DNA of 64,000 bases, from the NCBI RefSeq assembly GCF_028885415.1, contig NZ_CP118527.1, positions 7,378,001 through 7,442,000 on the forward strand. The letters are read 5' to 3'. The DNA comes from Streptomyces coeruleorubidus. Lineage in GTDB: Bacteria > Actinomycetota > Actinomycetes > Streptomycetales > Streptomycetaceae. Every line of letters begins with the position of its first letter. Within the stretch, counting starts at the first letter, position 1. The notes beneath the pieces were generated by a model, which saw only the letters and a program-made list of their open reading frames with translations, had not been told where the DNA came from and made no database searches. The position numbers and the translations under genes were made by a program. Positions 61,962-64,000 of this stretch are shown here, piece after piece.

Positions 61962-62429
61962 TCATTCCGACGGACGCCGCTGAGCCGGCACCACGGGCAG
62001 CCTGAACCACACCGCCTTGCCGGACTCGGTCGGCCGGTGCCCGCACGAGGAGCTCAGGGTGCGGATCAGCAGCAGACCGCGCCCGTGCTCCTGCCAGGGG
62101 TCGGGCGCCCCGCCGGACGGGCAGGTGAGATCGCCGGGTGGCTTCGGGTCGGTGTCGTGCACCTCGACCTGGCAGCCCGACGGCATGAGCTCCACCACCA
62201 GCTCGATCGGCGTCTCGCCGGAGGTGTGCTCCACGGCGTTGGCCACCAGCTCCGCCGTGAGCAGCTCCGCGGTGTCGCAGTCGGCCCCGTGCTCCAGCTC
62301 GGCCAGCGCCGTACGGACCAGGGCACGGGCCACGGGCACCGCCGCGGCGGTGTGCGGCAGCGCGATGCGCCAGGAGGCGGGGGCTGAGGGGAGTTCGTAC
62401 AAGGCGGGTCCGTTCATGGAGCAGGACAT
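61962..62429 (-). CDS. Anti-sigma-type (RsbW-like) ATP-binding protein
   Basis: A 155-residue HATPase_c_2 domain. The N box reads LLTAELVANAVEHT, the G1-like box DTDPKPP and the G2 box EHGRGLLLIRTL. Such single-domain kinases act as anti-sigma factors or anti-anti-sigma kinases in Streptomyces. The ATG at 62429 has GAAAG ahead; an ATG at 62417 is the alternative. It converges with the carbamoyltransferase gene. Confidence 0.85.
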   Translation of the reverse strand: MSCSMNGPALYELPSAPASWRIALPHTAAAVPVARALVRTALAELEHGADCDTAELLTAELVANAVEHTSGETPIELVVELMPSGCQVEVHDTDPKPPGDLTCPSGGAPDPWQEHGRGLLLIRTLSSSCGHRPTESGKAVWFRLPVVPAQRRPSE

Positions 62430-62653
62430 CCTGCTTTCAACCTGATGAATGGTACGGCGCTGCTCTTCGGTGGCTTCCGAAGGGGCACTGCCGGAGGGCC
62501 GCCGGCCCCCTTGCCGCACGGCTTACCCAGGTGAACGCGGTGCCGCGCACAGCCGATCCCGCCGTTACGCCGGTGTGGACGATCTGTGACGGATGTAACC
62601 GACCCGGTTCACACCGGCTCCCCGTGAAAGTCCTACCCGGACGGCCTATCGCG

Positions 62654-62681
62654 CACTCATGACGACAGTCACGAATGAGTG
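62654..62681. promoter_or_regulatory. 7-bp inverted repeat upstream of the enoyl-CoA hydratase gene
   Basis: CACTCAT (62654-62660) and ATGAGTG (62675-62681) form a perfect inverted repeat with 14 bases between, 57 bases before the start codon. It looks like an operator for a dimeric repressor of the degradation operon. Confidence 0.5.
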
Positions 62682-62738
62682 ATAACTTCATGGGGTAGAG
62701 CTCAGTGAGGCAGTGCCCGCCCGAGGAGGCCGCACGTC

Positions 62739-63566
62739 ATGAGTCCCTTCACCGGCTCCGCCGCCCGCACCCCGAGCTGGGAGCACCTGCGCGTCGACCT
62801 CACCGACGGCGTCGCCACCGTCACCCTGGCCCGCCCCGAGAAACTCAACGCGCTCACCTTCGGCGCCTACGCCGACCTGCGCGACCTGCTCGCGGAGCTG
62901 TCCCGGGAGCGGTCCGTACGGGCCCTGGTGCTGGCCGGCGAGGGCCGCGGCTTCTGCTCCGGCGGCGACGTCGACGACATCATCGGCGTCACCCTGGGCA
63001 TGGACACCGCCCAGCTCCTGGACTTCAACCGGATGACCGGCCAGGTGGTCCGCGCCATCCGGGAGTGCCCCTTCCCGGTGATCGCGGCGGTCCAGGGCGT
63101 GGCGGCCGGCGCCGGAGCGGTCCTCGCCCTGGCCGCCGACTTCCGCGTGGCCGACCCCACGGCCCGCTTCGCCTTCCTCTTCACCCGGGTCGGCCTCTCC
63201 GGCGGCGACATGGGCGCGGCCTACCTCCTGCCCAGGGTCGTGGGCCTCGGCCACGCCACCCGCCTCCTGATGCTGGGCGACCCGGTCCGCGCCCCCGAGG
63301 CGGAGCGCATCGGCCTGATCAGCGAACTGACGCAGGAGGGCCAGGCCGACGAGACAGCACAACAACTGGCCCGACGCCTGGCGGACGGCCCGGCCCTGGC
63401 CTACGCCCAGACCAAGGCCCTCCTGACGGCAGAACTCGACATGCCCCTGGCGGCATCGGTGGAACTGGACGCGTCGACGCAGGCCCTCCTGATGACAGGA
63501 GAGGACTACGCGGAGTTCCACGCGGCGTTCACGGAGAAGCGCCCCCCGAAATGGAGCGGACGGTGA
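62739..63566 (+). CDS. Enoyl-CoA hydratase family protein
   Basis: A 275-residue crotonase-fold enzyme. VTLARPEKLNALTFGAYADL, the oxyanion-hole segment EGRGFCSGGDVDD, and GVAAGAGAVLALAADFRVAD are characteristic, with the second catalytic-region loop VGLSGGDMGAAYLLPR. ATG 62739 has GAGGAGG (62723-62729). It directly precedes a salicylyl-CoA 5-hydroxylase-like flavoprotein, so it probably takes part in aromatic acid degradation through CoA esters. Confidence 0.88.
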   Translation: MSPFTGSAARTPSWEHLRVDLTDGVATVTLARPEKLNALTFGAYADLRDLLAELSRERSVRALVLAGEGRGFCSGGDVDDIIGVTLGMDTAQLLDFNRMTGQVVRAIRECPFPVIAAVQGVAAGAGAVLALAADFRVADPTARFAFLFTRVGLSGGDMGAAYLLPRVVGLGHATRLLMLGDPVRAPEAERIGLISELTQEGQADETAQQLARRLADGPALAYAQTKALLTAELDMPLAASVELDASTQALLMTGEDYAEFHAAFTEKRPPKWSGR

Positions 63567-64000
63567 GTGCACGTCCTTCAGGGGCGCGGGGAACTGCGCG
63601 ATCAGCCACGAACAACCCGCACCCAAACCACGACACAAGCCACCCCCTACGCGTGGCGATCATAGGCGGCGGCCCCGGCGGCCTCTATGCCGCCGCCCTC
63701 CTCAAACGCCTCGACCCCACCCGCGCCATCACCGTCTGGGAACGAAACGCCCCCGACGACACCTTCGGCTTCGGCGTGGTCCTCTCGGACGAAACCCTGG
63801 GCGGCATAGAACACGCGGACCCGGTGGTCTACGGGGCCCTGCAAAAACACTTCGTCCGCTGGGACGACATCGACATCGTGCACCGAGGTGTACGGCACAC
63901 CTCGAGCGGCCACGGTTTCGCCGCACTCGGCAGAAAGCGCCTCCTGGAGATCCTCCACACCCGCTGCCGCGAACTCGGCGTCGACCTCCGCTTCCACACC
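63563..64000 (+). CDS. FAD monooxygenase, salicylyl-CoA 5-hydroxylase-like (3' partial)
   Basis: The gene runs off the window. Visible residues include the FAD-binding RVAIIGGGPGGLYAAALLKR, then TFGFGVVLSDETLGG and HTSSGHGFAALGRKRLLEIL, the N-terminus of the bifunctional salicylyl-CoA 5-hydroxylase/oxidoreductase family. GTG 63563 overlaps the hydratase stop (GTGA), but the first 30 codons derive from a dispersed repeat, so GTG 63653, matching the homologous N-terminus, is an equally likely start. Hydroxylation of a CoA-bound aromatic acid is expected. Confidence 0.82.
   Translation, partial: MSARPSGARGTARSATNNPHPNHDTSHPLRVAIIGGGPGGLYAAALLKRLDPTRAITVWERNAPDDTFGFGVVLSDETLGGIEHADPVVYGALQKHFVRWDDIDIVHRGVRHTSSGHGFAALGRKRLLEILHTRCRELGVDLRFHT
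63578..63615 (+). repeat. Dispersed Streptomyces intergenic repeat
   Basis: The string GGGGCGCGGGGAACTGCGCG followed by ATCAGCCACGAACAA matches, from memory, a short palindromic-type repeat found in many copies between Streptomyces genes. Here it sits between the hydratase stop and the conserved start of the flavoprotein. Confidence 0.55.

Overview
The window is actinobacterial chromosome, almost certainly Streptomyces: GC is very high with strong third-position GC, GTG and TTG starts are common, genes overlap by ATGA/GTGA, and many families are Streptomyces-typical (DUF574 methyltransferase, DUF6099, SAV_2336-type NTPase, vWA-MoxR system). No rRNA, tRNA or CRISPR array was recognised.

Positions 1-11,300 are accessory and eroding. 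They hold dehydrogenases, two drug-efflux MFS pumps and two stress proteins (GlsB/YeaQ-type, hemerythrin). Between them lie remnants of at least five genes: a response regulator, a UvrA-like resistance ABC protein, an acyltransferase-3, a lipoprotein and a DUF6766 protein. A low-GC gene of unknown function ends this stretch. From 11,485 to 29,700 come a PAP2-type phosphatase, an extra cytochrome oxidase subunit I with a small partner, a GNAT broken by one stop codon, a SUKH/DUF6461 protein, a peptidoglycan amidase whose stop codon was hit by an IS630 element, an acyltransferase, an orphan RiPP-like precursor, a CNNM/CorC pair, an FAD/Fe-S oxidoreductase with a large internal deletion, and a KAP NTPase.

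Positions 29,700-47,660 are more housekeeping-like: the KAP partner, a MarR/YceI pair with shared operators, a membrane protein, a large nitrate reductase-flavoprotein fusion behind a GlnR-type box, a SepF paralogue, an ATPase with a MazG-like hydrolase, an F420-type oxidoreductase, a DUF574 methyltransferase, and the Hen1-Pnkp RNA repair pair.

The most interesting block is 47,812-59,514, seven co-directional genes: a VMAP protein with an N-terminal effector-associated domain (EAD2), a MoxR ATPase, a 1508-residue protein with a SAV_2336/vWA-like region, an NB-ARC NTPase and TPRs, an alpha/beta hydrolase, a caspase-like protease with its own C-terminal EAD2, a short peptide resembling a RiPP precursor, and a HExxH peptide-hydroxylase-like enzyme. 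I read this as a vWA-MoxR ternary conflict (antiphage or self-killing) system joined to part of an FxSxx-type peptide system without its radical SAM enzyme.

The right end carries arginine deiminase and ornithine carbamoyltransferase, an anti-sigma-type ATPase, and the start of a CoA-ester aromatic degradation operon (enoyl-CoA hydratase plus a salicylyl-CoA 5-hydroxylase-like flavoprotein cut by the window edge).
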